Shown: positions 1 through 7,985 of the stretch, piece after piece
Layout of the letters: each line of letters begins with the position of its first letter
Numbering within the stretch: position 1 is the stretch's first letter
NCBI GenBank assembly: GCA_052118065.1
Contig: JBQKHY010000015.1
Coordinates: 1 to 55,290, forward strand
Length of the DNA stretch: 55,290 nt
DNA from: Ruminococcoides sp052118065
Lineage (GTDB): Bacteria > Bacillota > Clostridia > Oscillospirales > Acutalibacteraceae
Direction: 5' to 3'
The notes under the pieces: model-generated
What the model was told of the DNA's origin: nothing
The model's database searches: none
What the model saw: only the letters and a program-made list of their open reading frames with translations
Program-made: the position numbers and the translations under genes

Positions 1-95
1 ATAATTATTTGCGGTCATTTTTAATTTTTTGAACTGAATAAACGGTCAATAAACGGTCACCCGAGGATTTTTGCATAAATTTGGTTGAATTAGAT
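1..95. other. AT-rich left edge, no gene seen
   Basis: No open frame with a ribosome-binding site is visible. The hexamer CGGTCA occurs three times (near 12, 43 and 54), twice within AAACGGTCA, but this is too little to name a function. Confidence 0.4.
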
Positions 96-147
96 AAAAG
101 AAAAAACACCCGAAAACCGCATACCTAAGCCGTTTTCAAGGTGTTTT
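96..147 (-). terminator. Intrinsic terminator of the tRNA-Trp gene
   Basis: On the minus strand the arms AAAACACC and GGTGTTTT, extended by GAAAAC/GTTTTC, form a long hairpin. It is followed by a T-rich tract just downstream of the tRNA 3' end. Confidence 0.7.
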
Positions 148-150
148 GTT

Positions 151-226
151 TGGCAGGGGCAGAAGGACTCGAACCCTCGGCACGCGGTTTTGGAGACCGC
201 TGCTCTACCAACTGAGCTATACCCCT
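151..226 (-). tRNA. tRNA-Trp (anticodon CCA)
   Basis: Read on the minus strand this is a full 76-nt cloverleaf. It has a 7-bp acceptor stem (AGGGGTA with TGCCCCT), a D arm with GCTC/GAGC, an anticodon loop CTCCAAA giving anticodon CCA, a T loop TTCGAGT, and an encoded GCCA 3' end. It decodes UGG tryptophan codons. A consensus promoter lies upstream and a terminator downstream, so it is a single-gene unit. Confidence 0.95.
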
Positions 227-245
227 ATATTCTCGAACAATGGTT

Positions 246-274
246 ATTTTATCATTAAATTTACCATATGTCAA
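246..274 (-). promoter_or_regulatory. Sigma-A promoter for tRNA-Trp
   Basis: Minus-strand TTGACA, a 17-bp spacer and TAAAAT preceded by TGA (extended -10) stand about 20 bp upstream of the tRNA 5' end. Confidence 0.8.
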
Positions 275-409
275 GTGGTTTTATAATATTTATTGTGCTA
301 TTTTGTAAATTGTCAAAAAATTTCTATTTGTAACCTACCAGCATAATGATTTTAGTTGAATAAGTGATAAACTTATATCATTGATTAACATAATAATGGG
401 GTGCAGTTT

Positions 410-1093
410 ATGGAATATTATAAATTAGGGGAAGATGAATCTCCACTTTTTAAGTGTGATTGTTCAGATGATTTGAAAATTATTTTAACCAATTTAAATT
501 TTGTGTTTATAAATATAAATAAAAGGTTACTGCATAGTGATGAAGCAGTTGTAGAGGTAATTCCTAAGGATGATGTAAAGTTTTATAATGAAAAGCCACA
601 GATTAAGCAACAAGGTTCTTTAGTTGAAATGTACTTTAAACATCAGGAAAAATCAGTAACTTTCAACTCAAGAATGGATGCCTATAAATTTGTACATACT
701 GCAAATGAACTTCTCACAGGTCACACTATGGCAGAAAGAGGTGCTGCTAAGGTTAAGGATGGCATTAATCTTGTGGATGACACTTTAGGATTTAGCACAG
801 TGGATACAGTGAAAGGTGTTATTGAGAATGGTGTTATCGGTAGTATTTTTGGTGGAATTGGAAAGAAAAAGAGCAGAACTAAGAAAATATCAGGTAAATC
901 TAACACCATAAGAGAGTCTGCGAAAAAGTCACTTCAAAGTGGTGTTGATGCACTACAACAAAAGAATGCAGAGAAAAATATTAATGAATACAACAAGCAA
1001 CTTGATAGTCTTAAAAAGTTGAAGGACTTAGTTGATAAGGGTGTGTTGACCGAAGAAGAATTTGAAAAGAAAAAGAAAGAAATTTTGGGATAA
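410..1093 (+). CDS. SHOCT-domain protein
   Basis: A 227-residue soluble protein. The last ~30 residues (LKKLKDLVDKGVLTEEEFEKK and following) match the SHOCT domain, a short C-terminal helical hairpin of unknown role often found on membrane or oligomerising proteins. The first ~110 residues look like a small beta-rich domain, and residues ~130-160 are glycine-rich and then strongly basic. A GTG nine bases upstream is in frame, but ATG at 410 has GGGGTG at the right distance and is preferred. It is a single gene closed by a terminator. Function is unknown. SHOCT proteins of this shape are widespread in Clostridia and are sometimes phage-associated, but no phage genes are nearby. Confidence 0.75.
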   Translation: MEYYKLGEDESPLFKCDCSDDLKIILTNLNFVFININKRLLHSDEAVVEVIPKDDVKFYNEKPQIKQQGSLVEMYFKHQEKSVTFNSRMDAYKFVHTANELLTGHTMAERGAAKVKDGINLVDDTLGFSTVDTVKGVIENGVIGSIFGGIGKKKSRTKKISGKSNTIRESAKKSLQSGVDALQQKNAEKNINEYNKQLDSLKKLKDLVDKGVLTEEEFEKKKKEILG

Positions 1094-1099
1094 TACAAA

Positions 1100-1127
1100 A
1101 GCCAACCGGTAATTTGGTTGGCTTTTT
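1100..1127 (+). terminator. Intrinsic terminator after SHOCT gene
   Basis: AGCCAACC / GGTTGGCT hairpin with an 8-nt loop, followed by a T run. It lies between convergent genes. Confidence 0.85.
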
Positions 1128-1144
1128 CATACTATTATAAAGTT

Positions 1145-1996
1145 TTATGAATTTAAATATTCTTGCAAATCGTTAAATCCGGTTCTCATTTGACTATATC
1201 CGTGATTGTAGTAAGTGATTTTCTTATTATAGTCATCTTCGGTACGGGAAATTTCCGGAATTGTAGGACGAATAACAAAAACTTTATTTTGTTTTTCAAG
1301 TTCAGCTAATTGGTCAACTTGTTTTTTGTAAGTTTCAGGTCTGCTTAACATAGTGTTTAGAAAATTTTTATGTAAAGCAAACTTAGCTTTGTACAGCAAA
1401 TCCATACCTTTTGAAGATGATGTGTATTGATGAAGTCGTCTGGTTTGGATTACAACAATTTTCTTATAACCAAGTTCCATAGCTCTTTCATATGGTAAAG
1501 AGTCGGATACACCACCATCATAATATTTTTTACCGTCAATTTTTACTGCTTTTGAAATGATAGGTAGTGAACTTGATGCAGCACCAATGTCAAGTAATCT
1601 TTTTTCATCAGATTTTTCTGTTAAGAATTCAGCCTTGCCTGTTTCTAGGCTAGTTACAACAATTTCATTTGTTACTTTACTTGCAAAATATTTGTCAAAT
1701 CTAAATGGATATTGTTTGTAGGGAAATTCGTAAAAGGCTTTCTTTAGGTCAATAAGTCCTTTGCCTCTTTTTAATGAACCTTTACCAATCCATTCATCAG
1801 ATTTATTGGTAGGGAAAAGGCAATTTTTTGTTCTGTTTTTCTGTTCTGCAATGTAACTTAATGCGCAACAAGTACCTGCTGATACACTGGCAACATACTC
1901 AAACTGCATATTTTGTTCCAATAAATAGTCCAAAGCACCGGCAGTAAATAGCCCTCTAATAGCTCCACCCTCAAGAATTAATGCTGCTTTCTCCAA
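1145..1996 (-). CDS. Patatin-like phospholipase/acyl hydrolase (YjjU/RssA type)
   Basis: A 283-residue protein of normal length for bacterial patatin-like hydrolases, which cleave lipid acyl esters with a Ser-Asp dyad. The oxyanion-hole motif EGGAIRG is at residues 9-15. The nucleophile elbow is S37-V-S39-A-G41, in which the usual first glycine is a serine, and the catalytic aspartate is D160 in the DGG motif. No signal peptide is seen, so it is cytoplasmic or membrane-peripheral. The start is TTG, chosen because GAGG lies 8 bases upstream and no ATG precedes the conserved motif. The MurE-type gene lies upstream on the same strand with a 55-bp gap. The substrate is unknown. Confidence 0.88.
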   Translation of the reverse strand: MEKAALILEGGAIRGLFTAGALDYLLEQNMQFEYVASVSAGTCCALSYIAEQKNRTKNCLFPTNKSDEWIGKGSLKRGKGLIDLKKAFYEFPYKQYPFRFDKYFASKVTNEIVVTSLETGKAEFLTEKSDEKRLLDIGAASSSLPIISKAVKIDGKKYYDGGVSDSLPYERAMELGYKKIVVIQTRRLHQYTSSSKGMDLLYKAKFALHKNFLNTMLSRPETYKKQVDQLAELEKQNKVFVIRPTIPEISRTEDDYNKKITYYNHGYSQMRTGFNDLQEYLNS

Positions 1997-2051
1997 AACT
2001 AAAACCTCTTTCTTATATAATAGGGAGCAATTTCTTGCTCCCTAATTGAAA

Positions 2052-3518
2052 TTATTTGTTCATATCTGCAATAATATCTGCAATAACTTCTCTTTCGTCA
2101 AGGTGATACTTAACACCCTTAATTTCTAGGTAATCTTCATGTCCTTTACCTGCAAGAACAATAATGTCACCATCTTCTGCATTTTCCATACAATAACGAA
2201 TAGCATCCTGTCTTTTTGGTACAACAACATATTTACCGTTAGTCTTTTTAAGACCACCTTCAATAATGTCATTGATAATGTCCATTACATCTTCATCACG
2301 ACTGTTGTCCTCAGTTAAAACTGAAAGATCAGCAAGTCTTCCGGCAGTTTCACCCATTTCATATCTTCTAACCTTAGGACGGTTACCACCGGCACCAAAC
2401 AGAACAATCAGTCTGTGTGGATTGTATTCTCTAAGTGTTTCAAGGATGTTTTCCATTGATAGTGCATTGTGAGCATAGTCAATAAGTAGTGTATAGTTAC
2501 CCGGAACTTTTACTGCTTCAACTCTACCTTTAACCTTAACAGTATCAAGACCTTTCAAGATAGCTTCATCAGAAATACCCATTTCAATTGCAGTAGTCAT
2601 AGCAGCTAATGCATTATATACTGAGAATCTACCGGGAATTGCAACATTAACATCAAGTGTCTTAAGACCTTTTGTTTTGAAGTTTACACCGATATATCCC
2701 GGTTTTGAGATTAGATTGTCGTTATAACCTACAATATCAGCCTTTTCACTAAAGCCGTATGTTGTAATATCACAAGTAGCATTTTCAGTAATTCTGTCGA
2801 ATACCTTGTCATCAATGTTGAAAATGCCTTTCTTGCATTGCTTAAATAGTAAAGCCTTGCATTGTAAATATTCTTCAAGGTCTTTATGTTCACTGTCTCC
2901 AATATGGTCATGGCTAAAGTTTGTGAAAATACCATAGTCAAAGTAAATAGCATCTGTTCTGTGCCACTTTAATCCAAGGGAAGATGCCTCGATAATCATA
3001 ACTTTACAACCTGCATCAACCATCATTCTCATAGCATGTTGAATTTCGTATGATTCAGGAGTTGTGTTGTTAGTTTTGTAAATTTTGTTTCCTATAATAA
3101 TACCAAGTGTACCGATTGTACCGGACTTGATACCTTCAGCATCCAAAATGCTTTTTAGCATTGCAACAGTAGTTGTTTTACCTTTTGTACCGGTTAGAGC
3201 GATTGTAGTCAGTTCTTTTTCAGGTTCACCAAAAAGCATTGCACTCATATAAGCAAGAGCTTTTCTTGTGTCATCAACCTTGATAACTGTAATATCCTCA
3301 GGAATATCTACACTATCGGAAATGACAACTGCACTAGCACCGGACTTAACTGCTTGTGGTACAAACTTGTGACCATCAACATTGTAACCCTTAAGTGCTA
3401 CAAAAACTGTACCGTCAGTTACCTTTCTGCTATCATAAATAACATCGGAAATTTCAGTTTCTGTGTTTCCTTTAATAAGAGTGTACTCTATATTTTGTAA
3501 AATTTTTGAAAGTTGCAT
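2052..3518 (-). CDS. murE: UDP-N-acetylmuramyl-tripeptide synthetase (MurE-type Mur ligase)
   Basis: 488 residues, the usual MurE length. The protein has the N-terminal uridine-binding domain, the ATP loop GTKGKTTT (~109-116), the central Mur ligase domain, and a C-terminal domain with AGKGHEDY. MurE adds the third amino acid (meso-DAP or lysine) to UDP-MurNAc-L-Ala-D-Glu in cytoplasmic peptidoglycan precursor synthesis. The motif that reads the amino acid, DNPR in DAP-adding enzymes, is D404-N-S-R407 here. The Arg is kept but Pro is Ser, so meso-DAP is the likelier substrate but this is not certain. It is isolated from any dcw cluster, so it could be a paralogue of a second MurE elsewhere. 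Start ATG with AAAGGG upstream. Confidence 0.87.
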   Translation of the reverse strand: MQLSKILQNIEYTLIKGNTETEISDVIYDSRKVTDGTVFVALKGYNVDGHKFVPQAVKSGASAVVISDSVDIPEDITVIKVDDTRKALAYMSAMLFGEPEKELTTIALTGTKGKTTTVAMLKSILDAEGIKSGTIGTLGIIIGNKIYKTNNTTPESYEIQHAMRMMVDAGCKVMIIEASSLGLKWHRTDAIYFDYGIFTNFSHDHIGDSEHKDLEEYLQCKALLFKQCKKGIFNIDDKVFDRITENATCDITTYGFSEKADIVGYNDNLISKPGYIGVNFKTKGLKTLDVNVAIPGRFSVYNALAAMTTAIEMGISDEAILKGLDTVKVKGRVEAVKVPGNYTLLIDYAHNALSMENILETLREYNPHRLIVLFGAGGNRPKVRRYEMGETAGRLADLSVLTEDNSRDEDVMDIINDIIEGGLKKTNGKYVVVPKRQDAIRYCMENAEDGDIIVLAGKGHEDYLEIKGVKYHLDEREVIADIIADMNK

Positions 3519-3891
3519 AAAATACCCTTTCTGTGGAATTAACTTCCATCTTTATTTTCTATATAAAATGTATAAGCTAAATTTACAACTTTTTTTAAGG
3601 TTTGTCAAACAACATATTGTGCCATAAATTTTATTTTTGGTTATTTTACACCATAGATACGAAAAATAGTGTAGAAATAGGGGAGAATTCATCAGCAAGA
3701 CATTTGGACTTCACATATTTTTCAATTAGTGGAAAAATGAATTGACACTTTGCACAAATGGAATATAAGCAAATTGAATAATAAAAAGGTTATTAATTTG
3801 TGCAATATACACATTAGCAAATATTTCTATTGTTATTTTGCATAAATTTAATCCTCAGTTTTATAACTTTAGATAAAAAGTACAAAGGGAG
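3519..3891. other. Long AT-rich divergent intergenic region
   Basis: This lies between the divergent murE-type and malE genes. No credible small gene was found on either strand. The malE promoter lies at its right end and the rest shows no hairpin with a U tract. Operators for sugar-dependent control could lie here, but I see no convincing palindrome. Confidence 0.5.
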
Positions 3892-3921
3892 TTGAAATTT
3901 ACCCCTATTTTGTGGTACAAT
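3892..3921 (+). promoter_or_regulatory. Sigma-A promoter of the malEFG operon
   Basis: TTGAAA, 18-bp spacer, TACAAT with an upstream TGG (extended -10). This gives a leader of about 90 nt before the malE ATG. Confidence 0.75.
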
Positions 3922-4018
3922 TTAGTCAAGTGATATGGTGAACGAAAGTTCTATCCTGAGGGAACAAGTAGTTACCGACACAAATTATTTATCTCTTTAC
4001 AAAGGAAGGAAAATTACA

Positions 4019-5293
4019 ATGAAAATCAAGAGAATTTTATCATTAGTTCTCGCAGCTGCTATGATGGCAGTTGTATTTGTAGGCTGTAGTAAGTCAGAAG
4101 ATAAGACATCTTCAACAGGCGGTGCTGCAAAAACAGTAGAAGTTGAAAAGAACGCAAAGCTAAAGCTATGGGGCCCAGCTGCTTCACTTTCTATCTTAAA
4201 GGAACAGGCTAAGGCTTTTGAAAAGAAGTATGCTGACAAGAATGTTAAAATCGAAGTTGTAGCACAGGAAGAATCAGATGCAGGTACTCAGGTACTTAAT
4301 GACTCTGAAGCTGCTGCTGACGTATTTGCATTCCCTTCAGATCAGCTCACAAAGTTAACACAGGCTAAGGCTCTTCTACCTGTAAATAACAACTATGTTG
4401 ATGATATTTCAAAGAATCATACAGCAGCTGCTGTTGATACAGTTAAGGGTGACCTAAACGGTAAAGAAGTTCTATATGCATTCCCAGAAACAGATAACGG
4501 TTACTATCTAGTATATGATAAGTCAGTTATTTCTGATGAAGATGCAAAGTCATGGGAAGGCGTTCTTGCTGCATGTAAGAAAGCCGGTCGTCAGTTTATT
4601 ATGAATGCCGGTGATGGTTATTATGCATGTATGTTCCCATTCACAGGTGGTCTAAAGATAGACGGTCTTGAAGGTGACGCTCAGGATACTCAGAAGTTTA
4701 ACAAATATGACGAAAATGAAGTTGCAGAGACAATGTCAGCTTTCTCAGAACTTTTCCACAAGTATAAGGATACATTTGTATCTGCATCAGTTGATAAGGT
4801 AAGTGCCGGTTTCTCAACAGCTAAGAGAACATGCGGTGCCGGTATCGATGGTACATGGAACGCAGCTGTTAACAAAGAAGCTCTAGGTAAGGACTTCGGT
4901 GTAACAGTTCTACCAACAATCAATGTTAACGGTAAAGACAAGAAGACAGTTGCTATGATTGGTTATAAGTACATTGGTGTTAAGTCAGTTACTAAGTTCC
5001 CTAACGCTTCAGAAGAACTAGCTAACTACCTAGTAAGTGCTGAATGCCAGAAGACAAGACTAGAAAAGTTAGGTTGGACTCCAACAAACAAGGGCGTTGA
5101 AGTTGAAGGTAACGACGCTATTAAGACAATGCTAGAAGAAGCAAAGACGTTCGTTGTTCAGGCTAACATCATCCAGGCATTCTGGGATCCAATGGCTAAC
5201 CTAGGTAACAAGGTTTACAAGCCTGACGAAAAGAGCGATGTAGCTACAATGAAGACACTTCTAAAGGATACTTTAACAAACATCAACAGCTAA
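4019..5293 (+). CDS. malE: Maltodextrin-binding lipoprotein of an ABC importer (MalE-like)
   Basis: A 424-residue family-1 solute-binding protein. It begins with a lipoprotein signal peptide whose lipobox ends in C23 (FVGC), so it is anchored outside the membrane. The mature part follows MalE/MdxE-type binding proteins, with LKLWGP near the N-terminus and a DGTWN ligand-site segment towards the C-terminus. The start at 4019 has AAGGAAGGA upstream and yields the signal peptide; an in-frame start 28 codons earlier would bury it and is rejected. It is followed by malF and malG after a hairpin. Codon use is strongly biased (CTA, GGT, GCT), suggesting high expression. The sugar specificity (maltose/maltodextrin) is inferred from the GH13 neighbours. 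Confidence 0.88.
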   Translation: MKIKRILSLVLAAAMMAVVFVGCSKSEDKTSSTGGAAKTVEVEKNAKLKLWGPAASLSILKEQAKAFEKKYADKNVKIEVVAQEESDAGTQVLNDSEAAADVFAFPSDQLTKLTQAKALLPVNNNYVDDISKNHTAAAVDTVKGDLNGKEVLYAFPETDNGYYLVYDKSVISDEDAKSWEGVLAACKKAGRQFIMNAGDGYYACMFPFTGGLKIDGLEGDAQDTQKFNKYDENEVAETMSAFSELFHKYKDTFVSASVDKVSAGFSTAKRTCGAGIDGTWNAAVNKEALGKDFGVTVLPTINVNGKDKKTVAMIGYKYIGVKSVTKFPNASEELANYLVSAECQKTRLEKLGWTPTNKGVEVEGNDAIKTMLEEAKTFVVQANIIQAFWDPMANLGNKVYKPDEKSDVATMKTLLKDTLTNINS

Positions 5294-5329
5294 TTTAATT
5301 AGACTGTTAATCGTTAAGATTTTTAAGTG

Positions 5330-5356
5330 CTGGAGATAACGGGAAGTTATCTCCAG
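5330..5356 (+). promoter_or_regulatory. Intercistronic hairpin between malE and malF
   Basis: A perfect 11-bp stem CTGGAGATAAC / GTTATCTCCAG with a 5-nt GGGAA loop, not followed by a clear T run. It probably protects the malE 3' end or causes partial termination, so that binding protein exceeds permease. Confidence 0.65.
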
Positions 5357-5395
5357 TATTTATGAATGGAAAATAAAGTATAAAGGAGTGACGTC

Positions 5396-6898
5396 ATGAA
5401 ATACATAGATTATATCCAGCTAAATCCTTTCCAGAAGTTTGGATATAAGTGTAAGAATTTCTTTGTGAATTTACCACATAATCTAGCTAAGTTCTTTATT
5501 ATGATCGGTAACTTCTTCAAGAGATTATTCTTAGGTATAGGTCACGGTTTTGCAAACTTTGGTAAAAGATTTGCTAAAGGTGACTGGGCAACAAAGTTAT
5601 CTTACCTTATTATGGGTATGGGTAACATTAGCAAGGGACAGTACATTAAGGGTTTACTATTCTTAGTTATTGAAGCTGCTTATGCAATGTTCCTAATTTT
5701 CTTTGGTATCGACCAGCTATCACAGTTCGGCACACTTGGTACTCAGGAAGGCGGACTTGGTATTGACCCTACAACAGGTGCTTACGGCTATGTTGAAGGT
5801 GATAACTCAATGCTTATCCTTCTATACGGTGTTACAACAATCGTTGTTTCAGTTGTATTCCTAGTATTCTATATTATGAATACTAAGTCAGCTATAAAAG
5901 TTCAGGAACTAAAGGCTGAAGGTAAGCACATTCCTACATTTAAAGAAGAATTAAAGCAGTTTGGTGACGAGAAGTTCCATATTACACTTCTTTCTCTACC
6001 TTGCTTACTAATTGGTGTATTTACTGTTCTACCACTTATCTTTATGGTGCTTATTGCATTTACAAACTATGACCACAGCCACCAGGTTCCTGGTCACTTG
6101 TTTACATGGGTAGGCTTACAGACATTTAAAGATGTATTCAGTAATGTTGGCGGTGCTAACATGGGTGAAACATTCCTAACATTGACTGAATGGACAATCA
6201 TTTGGGCTATTTTTGCAACATTCCTAAACTACATCTTTGGTATGATTGTTGCTCTAATGATTAACAAGAAGGGCATTAAGCTAAAGTCTCTTTGGAGAAC
6301 ACTATTCGTTATCACAGTTGCTGTTCCTCAGTTCGTTACTCTACTAGTTATGAACCAGATGCTACAGTTCAATGATGGTGCTATTAATATCCTACTACAG
6401 AACCTTGGCTTAGCTAAGGTACACTTCCTAGATGGTTCTGCTTTAACTGCTAAGATTACAGTTATCGTTGTTAACCTATGGGTAGGTATTCCTTACACTA
6501 TCTTGATTACATCCGGTATTCTTATGAATATCCCGGCTGACCTATATGAATCAGCTACAATCGATGGTGCCGGTCCTGTTAAGAGCTTTATGAAGATTAC
6601 TCTTCCATATATGCTATTCGTTACAACACCATATCTAATTACAACATTTATCAACAATATCAATAACTTTAACGTTATTTACTTGTTATCCGGTGGTGGT
6701 CCTACAACAGAAAAGTTGTATGGTGGTGCCGGACAGACTGACTTGCTTGTTACATGGCTATTTAAGTTGACAATGAGCGAACAAGACTACAACTATGCTG
6801 CTGCTATCGGTATCTTAGTATTTATTGTTTGTGCATCCTTGTCACTAATTACATTTAACATGACAAAATCTGCTAAGGATGAGGAGGCATTCTCATGA
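5396..6898 (+). CDS. malF: Maltodextrin ABC transporter permease (MalF-like)
   Basis: A 500-residue inner-membrane permease. The N-terminal ~90 residues are an amphipathic/hydrophobic region without similarity to the transport core. A pair of helices follows, then the six-helix MalF core from about residue 195. The EAA loop that docks on the ATPase reads ESATIDGAGPVKSF. It pairs with MalG to form the translocation path fed by MalE. The start ATG has AAGGAGTG upstream. The stop overlaps the malG start by 4 bases (ATGA), a sign of translational coupling. The long N-terminus is usual for Firmicute maltodextrin MalF proteins. Confidence 0.9.
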   Translation: MKYIDYIQLNPFQKFGYKCKNFFVNLPHNLAKFFIMIGNFFKRLFLGIGHGFANFGKRFAKGDWATKLSYLIMGMGNISKGQYIKGLLFLVIEAAYAMFLIFFGIDQLSQFGTLGTQEGGLGIDPTTGAYGYVEGDNSMLILLYGVTTIVVSVVFLVFYIMNTKSAIKVQELKAEGKHIPTFKEELKQFGDEKFHITLLSLPCLLIGVFTVLPLIFMVLIAFTNYDHSHQVPGHLFTWVGLQTFKDVFSNVGGANMGETFLTLTEWTIIWAIFATFLNYIFGMIVALMINKKGIKLKSLWRTLFVITVAVPQFVTLLVMNQMLQFNDGAINILLQNLGLAKVHFLDGSALTAKITVIVVNLWVGIPYTILITSGILMNIPADLYESATIDGAGPVKSFMKITLPYMLFVTTPYLITTFINNINNFNVIYLLSGGGPTTEKLYGGAGQTDLLVTWLFKLTMSEQDYNYAAAIGILVFIVCASLSLITFNMTKSAKDEEAFS

Positions 6899-7749
6899 TA
6901 AAAAGTTACAAGTTAAGAAGAAATATCTCAAATGCCGTTGTTTATGTAATCCTTGCAGTTATGGGGATTATTTGGGTATCTCCACTAGTTTGGATGGTTC
7001 TTCACTCATTCAGAGGTGAAGGTACATCAGCTGTTCATTATCTAATCCCAAAGACATTTACTTTCCAACATTACATTAACCTATTTACTGATACAACAAT
7101 CTTGAACTTCCCAAGATGGTTCCTAAACACTCTTGTAGTTGCAATTTTCTCTTGTATCATTTCTACATTGTCAGTTCTAATGGTTGCATACACATTCAGC
7201 CGTCTAAGATTTAAGGCTAGAAAGCCACTTATCAACATCGGTATGATTATCGGTATGTTCCCAGGCTTTATGACAATGATCGCTATTTATTATCTATTAA
7301 AGGCTATGGGTCTAACTCAGACTCTTCCTGCTCTTGTTATCTGTTACTCAGCCGGTGCAGGTATCGGTTTCCAGATTAGTAAAGGTTTCTTCGATACAAT
7401 TCCAAGAGCACTTGACGAAGCTGCTACTATTGACGGTGCAACTAAGAATCAGATTTTCTGGAAGATTATTCTTCCAATGTCAAAGCCAATTGTTGTTTAC
7501 ACAGTTCTAACAGCATTTATTGGCCCTTGGACAGACTTTATTCTAGTTAAGATTATCATGGGTGATGCTCGTGATAACTATACAGTTTCTGTTGGTCTTC
7601 AGTTGATGGCTAGCCAGCAGTACATTTCTAAGTACTATCAGAGATTCTTAGCCGGTTCAACAGTTGTTGCAATTCCTATTACATTGTTGTTCTTAAAGAT
7701 GCAGAACTACTATGTTGAAGGCGTTACAGCCGGTGGCGTTAAGGGTTAA
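6895..7749 (+). CDS. malG: Maltodextrin ABC transporter permease (MalG-like)
   Basis: 284 residues with six predicted membrane helices and the EAA loop DEAATIDGATKNQIFWK, typical of MalG. It is the second membrane subunit of the importer. Its ribosome-binding site GAGGAGG lies inside malF and the start overlaps the malF stop. No ATPase gene follows. In many Firmicutes one shared MsmX/MalK-type ATPase encoded elsewhere energises several sugar importers, and I infer that here. The operon ends at a strong terminator 13 bases downstream. Confidence 0.9.
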   Translation: MIKSYKLRRNISNAVVYVILAVMGIIWVSPLVWMVLHSFRGEGTSAVHYLIPKTFTFQHYINLFTDTTILNFPRWFLNTLVVAIFSCIISTLSVLMVAYTFSRLRFKARKPLINIGMIIGMFPGFMTMIAIYYLLKAMGLTQTLPALVICYSAGAGIGFQISKGFFDTIPRALDEAATIDGATKNQIFWKIILPMSKPIVVYTVLTAFIGPWTDFILVKIIMGDARDNYTVSVGLQLMASQQYISKYYQRFLAGSTVVAIPITLLFLKMQNYYVEGVTAGGVKG

Positions 7750-7762
7750 TTTTACAAAAATT

Positions 7763-7791
7763 ACTCCACAGGGTTTCCTGTGGAGTTTTTT
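7763..7791 (+). terminator. Terminator of the malEFG operon
   Basis: ACTCCACAGG / CCTGTGGAGT hairpin, 4-nt loop, then six T. Confidence 0.92.
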
Positions 7792-7924
7792 GCTTTTATA
7801 TTTATTTTATTTGTAATATTGTACTTTTATGAATAAATAAATCCTTTAATGACAGTTGTACATATTGCATAAATTAGGTTGTTAATTTTCTGTAAACAGT
7901 CCCTCTATATGTTGCGTTGATATA

Positions 7925-7953
7925 TTGATAAAGCCTATGAAAAATGGTAAAAT
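7925..7953 (+). promoter_or_regulatory. Sigma-A promoter of the GH13 lipoprotein gene
   Basis: TTGATA, 17-bp spacer, TAAAAT with TGG extended -10, about 33 bp before the start codon. Confidence 0.75.
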
Positions 7954-7985
7954 TAATAAGAAATATTCTGTTAAAGGAGAAATCT

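Noticed and set aside
3935..4018. 28-codon N-terminal extension of MalE
   Set aside because: It would mask the lipoprotein signal peptide, and a strong Shine-Dalgarno serves ATG 4019.
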